DNA of 64,000 nucleotides. Source: Acidaminococcaceae bacterium. GTDB taxonomy: Bacteria; Bacillota; Negativicutes; Acidaminococcales; Acidaminococcaceae. The stretch is taken from assembly GCA_944390935.1 (NCBI GenBank), contig CALXRU010000002.1, forward strand, positions 62,001 to 126,000, read 5' to 3'. A model generated the notes under the pieces. It saw only the letters and a program-made list of their open reading frames with translations, made no database searches and had not been told where the DNA came from. Position 1 is the stretch's first letter. Every line of letters starts with the position of its first letter. Shown here one piece after another: positions 52,545 through 61,333 of the stretch. The position numbers were made by a program, and so were the translations under genes.

Positions 52545-53361
52545 GTTTTAGTACTCTGTTGGATATTGATAAACTTACACCTCTACCGTTACTTCCTTAC
52601 CGTCTTTAATGTTTTAGTACTCTGTTGGATATTGATAAACTTACACATTTCTGCACTAAAACCATATGTCCATCTGTTTTAGTACTCTGTTGGATATTGA
52701 TAAACTTACACAAAGGTTGTTGACAGTGTTTCGTTATAACTGTTTTAGTACTCTGTTGGATATTGATAAACTTACACTTTCTGTAAGTGGTACTCCTTTA
52801 GTAAATAGTTTTAGTACTCTGTTGGATATTGATAAACTTACACATTATCCTTTAATTTGGCAAGCGTATAACGGTTTTAGTACTCTGTTGGATATTGATA
52901 AACTTACACTGGCAGAGAGTATTATAGATGGTACTTTCTGTTTTAGTACTCTGTTGGATATTGATAAACTTACACAAAGGTTGTTGACAGTGTTTCGTTA
53001 TAACTGTTTTAGTACTCTGTTGGATATTGATAAACTTACACTTTCTGTAAGTGGTACTCCTTTAGTAAATAGTTTTAGTACTCTGTTGGATATTGATAAA
53101 CTTACACATTATCCTTTAATTTGGCAAGCGTATAACGGTTTTAGTACTCTGTTGGATATTGATAAACTTACACTTCAAAGGCGCGGATAAATTCAATCCT
53201 GTGTTTTAGTACTCTGTTGGATATTGATAAACTTACACAAAAACATTACACGCATAAAACAATAGCCGTTTTAGTACTCTGTTGGATATTGATAAACTTA
53301 CACCGAGAATTTTATTGCCTTTGGAGAGGTTATGTTTTAGTACTCTGTTGGATATTGATAA
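52545..53361 (+). CRISPR. CRISPR array 2: 13 repeats, 12 spacers, with a duplicated block
   Basis: The 36-bp repeats begin GTTTTAGTACTCTGTTGG and end ATTGATAAACTTACAC. Twelve full copies start at 52545, 52611, 52676, 52742, 52808, 52874, 52940, 53006, 53072, 53138, 53203 and 53268. A last copy at 53334-53361 is cut to 28 bases. Spacers are 29-30 bp. Spacers 3, 4 and 5 (52712-52873) are repeated exactly as spacers 7, 8 and 9 (52976-53137), 264 bp apart. The truncated end is distal from cas2, so the leader is the short gap after cas2 and crRNAs read on the + strand. Confidence 0.99.
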
Positions 53362-53481
53362 CAATAGTATAATTCGCTATGTATTTTTCTGCTCTGCAAC
53401 TACTTGCCACTTGTGATTTTACGTAATTTTTGCTATTATAGATATAGATAGAACGGCGATAAGCCGGGCTTATATTGGAGC

Positions 53482-53677
53482 AAATTCCCCTGCGGTGTTT
53501 TCGTTACATTGCCTATTAGTTTTGAGCCAACACACTTACCTAGGGAGCCTGGAATTTGAGCTCCGCCTGTTAAAAACAAGCCCTTTCGAGGGGACTTTTG
53601 CGGCAGGCGGGAGGGCACCCACCTGCACATGCAGGTTCAAAACATTGGGCAGGACGGCATTGCGGGGAAATTTTTTT
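53482..53677 (+). ncRNA. ssrS: 6S RNA
   Basis: 6S RNA binds the housekeeping RNA polymerase by mimicking an open promoter. AAATTCCCC (53482-53490) and GGGGAAATTT (53664-53673) close a long rod, with a matching TGCGGTG/CATTGC stem above, and a T run terminates it. The 3' half has GGGCACCCACCTGC and GCAGGTTCAAAAC, pieces I recall as typical of 6S. Gene context supports it, because Bacillus subtilis 6S-1 RNA lies just before the same pair, yrvM (tcdA) and yrvN (rarA). The exact 5' end is uncertain. Confidence 0.82.
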
Positions 53678-53686
53678 GGAGGGCTT

Positions 53687-54379
53687 ATGGATTTATCCCG
53701 CGTGGAAATGGTTATCGGCCCTGAGGCCGTACAAAAATTAAATGACGCCACTGTTGCCGTTATCGGCCTTGGCGGCGTCGGTTCTTACGTGGCGGAAGCG
53801 CTTTGCCGCAGCGGCATTGGCAGCTTTATTATTATGGACAACGATACGGTTGAACCGAGCAACATTAACCGCCAGCTGCCTGCGCTTACAAGCACTATCG
53901 GCCGCTTTAAGGCGGACATTATGGCTGCGCGTATGCGCGATATTAACCCGCTGTGCCAGATAAAAGTGGTTAAGGAATTTTACAAGCCGGGCAGTTTTGA
54001 GCAGCTTTTTTTGAACGATAAGCCTGATTTTATTGCCGACGCGATTGACAGCACTGAATCTAAAGCCGACCTGTTGAAAGAGGCTTACAGCCACGGCGTG
54101 CAGGTGATATCCGCCATGGGCACGGGCAACAAGCTGCACCCGGAGCTTTTGGAGATTACGGACATCAGCAAAACAAGCGTGTGCCCGCTGGCACGCAGTA
54201 TGCGCAAACGCCTGCGCGATGCCGGTATTACGCGGGGCATTACGGTGGTGTATTCGCACGAGGAGCCGCAGCATGCGGTAGCGGCAAATGTGCCGGGCAG
54301 CATGGTTTTTGTGCCGGCCTGCGCCGGATTGATGATGGCTTCCTACATTGTACAGAAAATTATTGCCAAACAGGATTGA
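53687..54379 (+). CDS. tcdA: tRNA threonylcarbamoyladenosine dehydratase
   Basis: TcdA is an E1-like ATPase that cyclises t6A37 of tRNA to ct6A. The 230-residue protein has the ThiF-like VAVIGLGGVGSYVAEALCRSG Rossmann motif (shown in part), DNDTVEPSNINRQ and the DAIDSTESKADLL segment. ATG 53687 follows GGAGGG. Longer frames upstream lie within the 6S RNA. rarA follows after 5 bp. Confidence 0.94.
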   Translation: MDLSRVEMVIGPEAVQKLNDATVAVIGLGGVGSYVAEALCRSGIGSFIIMDNDTVEPSNINRQLPALTSTIGRFKADIMAARMRDINPLCQIKVVKEFYKPGSFEQLFLNDKPDFIADAIDSTESKADLLKEAYSHGVQVISAMGTGNKLHPELLEITDISKTSVCPLARSMRKRLRDAGITRGITVVYSHEEPQHAVAANVPGSMVFVPACAGLMMASYIVQKIIAKQD

Positions 54380-54384
54380 GATAG

Positions 54385-55659
54385 ATGGACAGTTTATTTG
54401 CACAAACAGTTACCAAACCGCTGGCCGACAGGATGCGTCCGCGGCGTTTAAGCGATTTTGCCGGGCAGGAAAAGGCGGTGGGCGCGGGCAGCCCGCTGCG
54501 CCGCATGATTGAGCGTGACGCTTTGCAGTCGCTTTTGTTTTACGGGCCGCCGGGTACGGGTAAAACCACGCTGGCGCACATTATCGCCAATATGACGCAA
54601 AGCCGTTTTGTATCGCTGAACGCGGTGGCGAGCGGCGTGCCGGAGCTGCGCAAGCTGATTGGCGAGGCGCGCGACGCGCTTTACAGCGGCATGGGGCGTA
54701 CGATAGTTTTTATCGATGAAATTCACCGTTTTAACAAGGCTCAGCAGGATGTGCTTTTGCCTTACGTGGAAAACGGTACGGTCATCCTCATCGGCGCGAC
54801 TACGGAAAACCCGTTTTTTGAAGTTAATGCGCCGCTTCTTTCGCGCATGAAAATTATCCGACTGGAGCGGCTTGATAAAAACGCTGTGAAAAAGATTTTG
54901 CAGAAGGCGCTGGCGGATAAGGAAAACGGCTACGGCAGGCAGGGGCTTGCCATGACGGACGAGGCACTGGAAGCGCTGGCGGATTTTAGCGGCGGCGACG
55001 CGCGCATTGCGCTGAATTTGCTTGAGCAGGCTGAGTTTATGCTGCCGGAAGGCGTAAAAACGATTGACGGCGCGGTGCTGGAGAGCGTGATGGGCGATGC
55101 TTTTAAGCGTTACGACAAAAAAGGCGACCGGCATTACGATACGGTATCGGCGTTTATTAAAAGCATGCGCGGCAGTGATGCCGATGCGGCGCTGCACTAC
55201 CTGGCGGAGATGCTGGAAAGCGGCGAGGACGTGCGTTTTATAGCGCGGCGCATTGTAATTTGCGCGGCGGAGGACGTTGGCAACGCCGACCCGATGGCTT
55301 TGGTTGTTGCAAACGCCGCGGCGCAGGCAGCGCATTTTATCGGCCTGCCGGAAGCACAGCTGCCTTTGGCGCAGGCTGTTTGTTATATCGCTAACGCCCC
55401 CAAAAGCAACGCCTGCTGCATGGGCATTTTCAACGCGCGGGCGGATGCCAAAGCTGTACAGAGTACGGTGCCAAAACATCTGCGCGACGCGCATTACCCC
55501 GGCGCCAAAGCCTTGGGGCACGGCACGGATTATAAATACCCGCACGATTATCCCGGCGGCTGGGTACGGCAGCAATACATGCCGGACGAACTTTTGGGCA
55601 GAAAATATTATTTTCCCAAAGACATCGGCGCGGAAAAGCCGCTGCACGAGAAAAAATAA
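54385..55659 (+). CDS. rarA: Replication-associated recombination protein RarA
   Basis: RarA/MgsA is a clamp-loader-like AAA+ ATPase acting at stalled replication forks. The 424-residue protein has PLADRMRPRRLSDFAGQEK, Walker A GPPGTGKTTLAHI, Walker B FIDEIHRFNKAQQD, GATTENPFFEVN and a tetramerisation C-terminus ending GRKYYFPKD. The tcdA-rarA order matches Bacillus yrvM-yrvN. Confidence 0.96.
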   Translation: MDSLFAQTVTKPLADRMRPRRLSDFAGQEKAVGAGSPLRRMIERDALQSLLFYGPPGTGKTTLAHIIANMTQSRFVSLNAVASGVPELRKLIGEARDALYSGMGRTIVFIDEIHRFNKAQQDVLLPYVENGTVILIGATTENPFFEVNAPLLSRMKIIRLERLDKNAVKKILQKALADKENGYGRQGLAMTDEALEALADFSGGDARIALNLLEQAEFMLPEGVKTIDGAVLESVMGDAFKRYDKKGDRHYDTVSAFIKSMRGSDADAALHYLAEMLESGEDVRFIARRIVICAAEDVGNADPMALVVANAAAQAAHFIGLPEAQLPLAQAVCYIANAPKSNACCMGIFNARADAKAVQSTVPKHLRDAHYPGAKALGHGTDYKYPHDYPGGWVRQQYMPDELLGRKYYFPKDIGAEKPLHEKK

Positions 55660-55785
55660 CAGATTTAACAGAAGTATTGCACAAATTTTTGCGCAATACT
55701 TTTTGTTTTTGCAGGTATTTTGGTTAGTTTAGGCGAATTATAATAATTTATGAGGTTATTTAAAATCCTGATGGGAGATGATGTT

Positions 55786-56118
55786 ATGCCGTATTTGTTT
55801 TTTACTTTAGCAATTAGTATTGTGGTGGCTGTTTTTGCCGTGCAGAACGCCGCCGACGTTACCGTAGGCTTTTTGATGTGGACGTACCAGACGAGCCTTG
55901 TTGTTGTAATTTTGGGCGCTGCGCTTTTGGGCGCAACCGCGATGGGCTTTTTTACGCTGATGCTTAAAGCCAAACATTACCTGTACGACAAGAGCCTGAA
56001 ATTTGAAATTGACCAGCTGAAAAAAGAGAACGCCAAACTGAAAGAAGAAAAGCAGATGCTGATGCACAGCCAGCGCAACGATGCTTTAAACCATCCCACG
56101 GAAGAAACTAAAGCTTAA
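55786..56118 (+). CDS. LapA/DUF1049-like membrane protein
   Basis: The 110-residue protein has two membrane segments (YLFFTLAISIVVAVFAVQNA and VVVILGAALLGATAMGFF) and a C-terminal coiled coil (KFEIDQLKKENAKLKEEKQ). This matches the LapA family, which acts in lipopolysaccharide assembly in some Gram-negatives. The role here is unknown. ATG 55786 is preferred, since GGGAG lies 8 nt before it. It overlaps recJ by one base. Confidence 0.85.
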   Translation: MPYLFFTLAISIVVAVFAVQNAADVTVGFLMWTYQTSLVVVILGAALLGATAMGFFTLMLKAKHYLYDKSLKFEIDQLKKENAKLKEEKQMLMHSQRNDALNHPTEETKA

Positions 56119-58445
56119 TGAAAAAACACAAAATCTGGCAGTTTAACGAATTTAATAAAGAAGAAGCCAAACGCCTTGGGGCGGAAGCGGGCATATCGCC
56201 GCTGGTAGCGGGGATTTTGCTGAACCGCGGCATTACGGATGCAAGCGCTGCGCACGAATTTTTGTACGGCAGCGACGAACCTTTTCACGACCCGTTTTTG
56301 ATGAAAGACATGACAAAATCGGTGGAGCGCATCTGGCAGGCTATTGAGCGCAAAGAGCGCATTACCGTTTACGGCGATTACGATGTGGACGGCATCAGCG
56401 CCAGCTCGCTGCTGTATTTGTTTTTGAAGGACTGCGGCGCTGACGTGAACACCTACATACCGGAGCGCAAAAGCGAAGGCTACGGGCTGAACATTGAAGC
56501 GCTGAACACGCTGCATGCTGACGGTACAACGCTTGTTGTTACTGTGGACTGCGGCATCAGCGCCGTTAAGGAAATTGCCGGTGCGCCTGCGGGGCTGGAT
56601 ATTATCGTTACCGACCACCATACGCCGCCGGAGGTTCTGCCCGAGGCTTACGCGCTGGTAAACCCGCACCAAAAGGAGTGCGGCTACCCGTTTGAGCATT
56701 TAAGCGGCGTGGGCGTGGCGTTTAAATTGTGCCAGGCGCTTTACAAATACCGCCATGCGAATGAGCCTTTATGGAGCGGCAACACGGAGTTTGTGGCGCT
56801 GGGCACGGTGGCGGATATTGTGCCGCTGTGGGGCGAGAACCGCGCTTTGGTAAAGATGGGCCTGAAGCAGATGGAAACTACGGCAAACATCGGGCTGAAG
56901 GCGCTGATGGAAAAAAGCCGCTGCCCGCAAAAAGACATCACTTCGGAGAATATTGGCTTTATTTTGGCGCCAAGGCTGAACGCTGTAGGGCGTTTGGAAC
57001 ACGCCCAGCTGGCGGTGGAGCTTTTAACGGCGCAGGACGAAGCGCGTGCGGCGGAGATTGCCGAAGCGCTGAACGAGGAAAACACGCTGCGCCAGAAGAT
57101 AAGCCGCGACATTTTTGTGGAAGCGGAAGCCATGCTGGCGCAGATGGAGCATATAGATACGGCGATTGTGCTGGCAAAGGAAGGCTGGCACGCGGGCGTT
57201 ATCGGCATTGTGGCTTCACGTTTAGTGGATAAATACCATTTGCCGACTATACTCATCAGCATCGACGGCGAGGTTGCCAAGGGCAGCTGCCGCAGCATAC
57301 CGCGTCTTGATTTGTACGCCGCCATTAACGCCAACAGCGATTTATTAGTGCAGTTCGGCGGGCATCATCAGGCGGCGGGGCTGACGATAAAAACGGCAAA
57401 CATCAGCGAGTTTAAACGCCGCTTTAAGCAGACGGTGGCGCAAACCCTACAGCCGGAGGATTACTTACCGGTGCTGAACGTGGACATGCTGGTGGACAAG
57501 GATTATGTTTTGGACGTGCCGCTGCTGAACGAACTGAAACTCTTGGAGCCTTTTGGCAGCAGCAACCCGGCGCCGCTGTTTGCGTTTAAGGACGCTGCCG
57601 TACGCTATGCCAAAATTTTCGGCGCGGAAAACAAGCACCTGCGCTTCAGCGCGATTTACGGCGGGCAGCCGTACCAGTGCCTGATGTGGGGCGGAGCGGA
57701 AAATTACCCCTGCATGTATAACGGCGCGGAGGCCGACCTTGTGTTTATGCCCAAGATTAACGTGTGGCAGGACCGCGAAAGCGTAAATTTGCAGGTAGTT
57801 GACTTTGCGCAGAAGCTGGCAATTTACGATTACCGCAATGCGCAGATTGATAAACCGGCTTTTATAAAAAGCCTTTTGCAAACTGAAAACGACATATTGA
57901 TATATGTTAACGATAAAAAAGCCTTTCTGGAAGCAGCATTGTGCGGCGAAGAAACCGTGCGCGAATACGGCAGCACCGATAAGGCAAAAACGATAGTTCT
58001 GTATGACATCCCGGAAACGGATGTGGAAGCGGTTGCCGCCGCTTTAACGGAAGGCGGTATTGGTTGCACGCTGTTTCTGTTGTATAATAATAATGATTTC
58101 GACAACGCGGCGGAAGCACTTTTTAAACGCTGTCCCAACCGCCTGCATCTGGCGGAAGCCTATAAAAAAATGGCAGGCCTTTTAAAAACGCAGGTGATGA
58201 TGGACGAGGCAGAGCTTCTGGCGGCCTGCGATATGCAGGAAATTTACTTGACCGTGTTTGAAGAACTTGATTTTATCAGCCGCAGCGGGGGGCAGGTAAG
58301 CATGCTGCCCGCTGTTAAGAAAAATAATCTGGAAAATTCTGCCGCCTTCAGGCAGACCGAGGAAACCGGCCGGAGGATTTACAGGCAGTACCGCGCTAAT
58401 ATGCTTGTTACGCCGCAGCAAATTGCAGGCGCGCGCGGAATTTGA
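56118..58445 (+). CDS. recJ: Single-stranded-DNA exonuclease RecJ
   Basis: RecJ is a 5'-3' exonuclease on single-stranded DNA used in recombination and repair. The 775-residue protein has the DHH motifs VYGDYDVDGISASSLL, VVTVDCGIS and IVTDHHTPPE, then DHHA1 (SCRSIPRLDLYAAI, QFGGHHQAAG) and OB-like domains. The extra C-terminal region fits Firmicutes RecJ. Together with rel downstream it makes the common recJ-rel pair. Confidence 0.96.
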   Translation: MKKHKIWQFNEFNKEEAKRLGAEAGISPLVAGILLNRGITDASAAHEFLYGSDEPFHDPFLMKDMTKSVERIWQAIERKERITVYGDYDVDGISASSLLYLFLKDCGADVNTYIPERKSEGYGLNIEALNTLHADGTTLVVTVDCGISAVKEIAGAPAGLDIIVTDHHTPPEVLPEAYALVNPHQKECGYPFEHLSGVGVAFKLCQALYKYRHANEPLWSGNTEFVALGTVADIVPLWGENRALVKMGLKQMETTANIGLKALMEKSRCPQKDITSENIGFILAPRLNAVGRLEHAQLAVELLTAQDEARAAEIAEALNEENTLRQKISRDIFVEAEAMLAQMEHIDTAIVLAKEGWHAGVIGIVASRLVDKYHLPTILISIDGEVAKGSCRSIPRLDLYAAINANSDLLVQFGGHHQAAGLTIKTANISEFKRRFKQTVAQTLQPEDYLPVLNVDMLVDKDYVLDVPLLNELKLLEPFGSSNPAPLFAFKDAAVRYAKIFGAENKHLRFSAIYGGQPYQCLMWGGAENYPCMYNGAEADLVFMPKINVWQDRESVNLQVVDFAQKLAIYDYRNAQIDKPAFIKSLLQTENDILIYVNDKKAFLEAALCGEETVREYGSTDKAKTIVLYDIPETDVEAVAAALTEGGIGCTLFLLYNNNDFDNAAEALFKRCPNRLHLAEAYKKMAGLLKTQVMMDEAELLAACDMQEIYLTVFEELDFISRSGGQVSMLPAVKKNNLENSAAFRQTEETGRRIYRQYRANMLVTPQQIAGARGI

Positions 58446-58465
58446 TTGGGTAAGGGTGTGGTTTT

Positions 58466-60697
58466 ATGCCGGAAATTCATGAAGTTACGGTAGACGGCTT
58501 ATTTGAAATGATTTCTGAATATCTGGACGAAAAGCAGGTGGCTTTCGTCCGTAAGGCTTATGACGTTGCAGCCAAAGCACACGCCAATCAGCGCCGTAAA
58601 TCCGGCGAGCCGTATATTATTCATCCGTTGGGAGTAACGACGATACTGGCGGAGCTGCAAATGGACGAAACTACGCTGGCAGCCGCCTTTTTGCACGACG
58701 TTGTTGAAGACACCGATATTACCTTGCAGCAGCTGACGGAAATGTTCGGCACGAAGGTTGCCGACCTTGTTGACGGCGTTACCAAGCTGGGCAAAATCGA
58801 ATACATCAGCAAAGAGGACCAGCAGATTGAAAACTACCGCAAAATGTTCCTTGCCATGGCGAAGGACATTCGCGTTATTATGATTAAGCTGGCCGACCGC
58901 CTGCACAACATGCGCACCATGAAATACATGCCGGTGCATAAGCAGCATTCCATCTCGCGCGAGACGATGGAAGTTTATGCGCCGCTGGCACACCGCCTTG
59001 GTATTTATACTATCAAGTGGGAGCTTGAGGATTTGGCATTCCGTTATATGGAGCCGGAAATTTACTACGACCTTGTTGAGCAGGTTAAGGTAAAACGCCG
59101 CGAAAGGGAAGCCATGATTCATGAGGCGATGGCGGAAATTAAGCAGCACTTGGATGAACAGCACATTGAGTGCGAAATTCAGGGACGCCCGAAGAATTTT
59201 TACAGCATTTACAAAAAGATGCAGCGTGACCATAAAGAATTAAGCGAAATTTACGATTTGCTCGCCATCCGCGTGCTGGTCAACAGTGTTGCCGACTGCT
59301 ACGGCACTTTGGGCGTTGTGCACAGCCTGTGGCGTCCTATACCGGGGCGCGTAAAGGACTACATCGCCGTGCCGAAGTCCAACATGTACCAGTCGCTGCA
59401 CACCACGGTTGTTTACCACAACGGGCAGCCGCTGGAAATCCAGATCCGTACCTTTGAGATGCACCGCATTTCCGAATACGGTATCGCGGCGCACTGGCGC
59501 TATAAAGAAAGCGGCGGCAAGAGCAATATGCCGTCCGGCGGCGATAAAGACTTTGAAGCAAAATTATCCTGGCTGCGCCAGCTTTTGGAATGGCACAAGG
59601 ATATGAGCGATTCGCGCGATTTTGTGAATACGGTTAAAATGGACGTGTTCAGCGACGAAGTGTTTGTATTTACCCCGCGCGGCGACGTTATTGATTTGCC
59701 TGTTGGCAGCGTGCCGATTGACTTTGCGTACCGCATCCATACGGACGTAGGCAACCGCTGCGTCGGCGCAAAAGTTAACGGGCGCATTGTGCCGCTGGAT
59801 TATAAATTGAGCAACGGCGATATCGTCGAGGTTATCACGTCCAAGCAGGCAACCGGCCCGAGCCGCGACTGGATGAATATCGTCGGTTCTTCCGATACGC
59901 GCAACAAAATCCGTTCGTGGTTCAAGAAGGAACGCCGCGAAGAAAACATCGTCAAAGGCCGTGAGATGCTGGAAAAAGAAACCAAGCGCCTCGGCTATGA
60001 TATTAAAGTGCTGCTGAAGGCAGACAAGCTTAAAACAGTCGCCACGGCGGTAAGGCTGGACGGCGAGGAATCGCTGTATGCCACCATCGGTTACGGCGGC
60101 ATAACGCTGAACAATGTTATGAGCCGTCTGGTTGAGCTGTATAAAAAAGAGCAGAAGCTCAATACCACCAAAGACCTTTCCGAACTTCTGGCAGAGCTTA
60201 AACCGCGCCGCAGCAAGGCTAAAAACAGCCACGGCATTCTGGTTAAGGGCGAAGAAGGCATTATGGTTAAACTGGCACGCTGCTGCAACCCGATTCCGGG
60301 CGACCCGGTTATCGGCTATATTACGCGCGGCAGCGGCATATCCGTACACCGCAGGGATTGCCCCAATGTTTTAAGCAACAATCCTGAGGAGCAGAGCCGT
60401 TTGATTGAGGTATCGTGGGATATCGCGACGGACGCTGTTTACAAGGTTAACATTGTTATCAGCGCCGACAACCGCCCCGGCATGATGAGTGACATTATGC
60501 AGGTAACCAGCGAGGCGAAGCTGAACATCAACGCGCTGAACTGCCGCACCGACCGCAACAAAGTTGCTTCCATCACGATGGGGCTGGACATCAGCAACCT
60601 TGAACAGCTTGATAACATTATGAATAAAATAAAACGCATGAAAGGCGTTTACAGCGTGGAGCGCCAGGTAACATCTGCCGTGCACAGCCACGCATAA
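58466..60697 (+). CDS. rel: Bifunctional (p)ppGpp synthetase/hydrolase
   Basis: Rel makes and degrades the alarmone (p)ppGpp in the stringent response. The 743-residue protein has an HD hydrolase domain with AAAFLHDVVEDTDI (intact His-Asp and Glu-Asp) and the synthetase domain with GRPKNFYSIYKKMQ. TGS (VFTPRGDVIDLPVGSVPIDF), zinc-finger-like and C-terminal ACT domains follow. The intact HD motif suggests both activities. The Shine-Dalgarno (AAGGGTG) is moderate. Confidence 0.97.
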   Translation: MPEIHEVTVDGLFEMISEYLDEKQVAFVRKAYDVAAKAHANQRRKSGEPYIIHPLGVTTILAELQMDETTLAAAFLHDVVEDTDITLQQLTEMFGTKVADLVDGVTKLGKIEYISKEDQQIENYRKMFLAMAKDIRVIMIKLADRLHNMRTMKYMPVHKQHSISRETMEVYAPLAHRLGIYTIKWELEDLAFRYMEPEIYYDLVEQVKVKRREREAMIHEAMAEIKQHLDEQHIECEIQGRPKNFYSIYKKMQRDHKELSEIYDLLAIRVLVNSVADCYGTLGVVHSLWRPIPGRVKDYIAVPKSNMYQSLHTTVVYHNGQPLEIQIRTFEMHRISEYGIAAHWRYKESGGKSNMPSGGDKDFEAKLSWLRQLLEWHKDMSDSRDFVNTVKMDVFSDEVFVFTPRGDVIDLPVGSVPIDFAYRIHTDVGNRCVGAKVNGRIVPLDYKLSNGDIVEVITSKQATGPSRDWMNIVGSSDTRNKIRSWFKKERREENIVKGREMLEKETKRLGYDIKVLLKADKLKTVATAVRLDGEESLYATIGYGGITLNNVMSRLVELYKKEQKLNTTKDLSELLAELKPRRSKAKNSHGILVKGEEGIMVKLARCCNPIPGDPVIGYITRGSGISVHRRDCPNVLSNNPEEQSRLIEVSWDIATDAVYKVNIVISADNRPGMMSDIMQVTSEAKLNINALNCRTDRNKVASITMGLDISNLEQLDNIMNKIKRMKGVYSVERQVTSAVHSHA

Positions 60698-60709
60698 CAG
60701 GAGGATTAC

Positions 60710-61330
60710 ATGAAGATTATTGCCATGGAAGTTGGTTACATTGCTACCAACTGCTATATTGTGATTAACGAAGAAACGCATCAGGCAGTCGTTATCGACC
60801 CGGGCGGGGACGCTGACCGCATTATGGCGGCGGTGGAAAAGGAAAATGCCAAAGTTGACGCTATCTTTTTAACGCACGGCCACGGCGACCATATTATGGC
60901 GCTGGGCGAAGTTAAGGAACGCACCGGTGCGCCCATTTATATCAGCGAGGCCGATGCGCCGCTGTTAAATGACCCCAACAAAAGCCTTGTGGCCTTTATC
61001 GGCGGCAAATATACGCCCGCCACGGCGGATAAATTTTTTGCCGACGGCGACGAAGTGGAAGCGGCAGGCATGAAGTTTAAGGTGCTGGCAACGCCGGGGC
61101 ATACGCCGGGCGGTGTCTGCCTTATGCTTGACGACATTGTGTTCTGCGGCGACACGGTGTTCCTTGAATCAATCGGCAGGACGGATTTCCCCGGCGGCTC
61201 GTACCGTCAGCTCCTGCAATCAATTAAGGATAAAATTTTGCCGCTGGGCGATAATGTACACCTTTTGCCGGGACACGGCCCCGCAACCACGGTAGAACAT
61301 GAAAGGCGCAGAAACCCGTTTCTGCAGTAA
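60710..61330 (+). CDS. Metallo-beta-lactamase fold hydrolase (glyoxalase II-like)
   Basis: The 206-residue protein has the metal site IFLTHGHGDHIMALG (HxHxDH), ATPGHTPGGVCLML, FCGDTVF and LPGHGPATTVEHER. These are the motifs of the hydroxyacylglutathione hydrolase-like group. The actual thioester substrate is unknown. It follows rel after 12 bp, the usual Firmicutes placement for such genes. ATG has an AGGAGG site. Confidence 0.9.
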   Translation: MKIIAMEVGYIATNCYIVINEETHQAVVIDPGGDADRIMAAVEKENAKVDAIFLTHGHGDHIMALGEVKERTGAPIYISEADAPLLNDPNKSLVAFIGGKYTPATADKFFADGDEVEAAGMKFKVLATPGHTPGGVCLMLDDIVFCGDTVFLESIGRTDFPGGSYRQLLQSIKDKILPLGDNVHLLPGHGPATTVEHERRRNPFLQ

Positions 61331-61333
61331 CAG

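Noticed and set aside
52666..53190. Plus-strand 174-residue frame across array 2 with repeating FSTLLDIDKLT
   Set aside because: It is an artefact of 66-bp repeat periodicity in the CRISPR array.
10628..53400. Transposon or integrase responsible for the AT-rich modules
   Set aside because: No transposase, recombinase, terminal inverted repeats or attachment duplications were seen at the module edges.
54448..55647. Long minus-strand frame opposite rarA (399 residues)
   Set aside because: Shadow of rarA; no ribosome-binding site or family motif.
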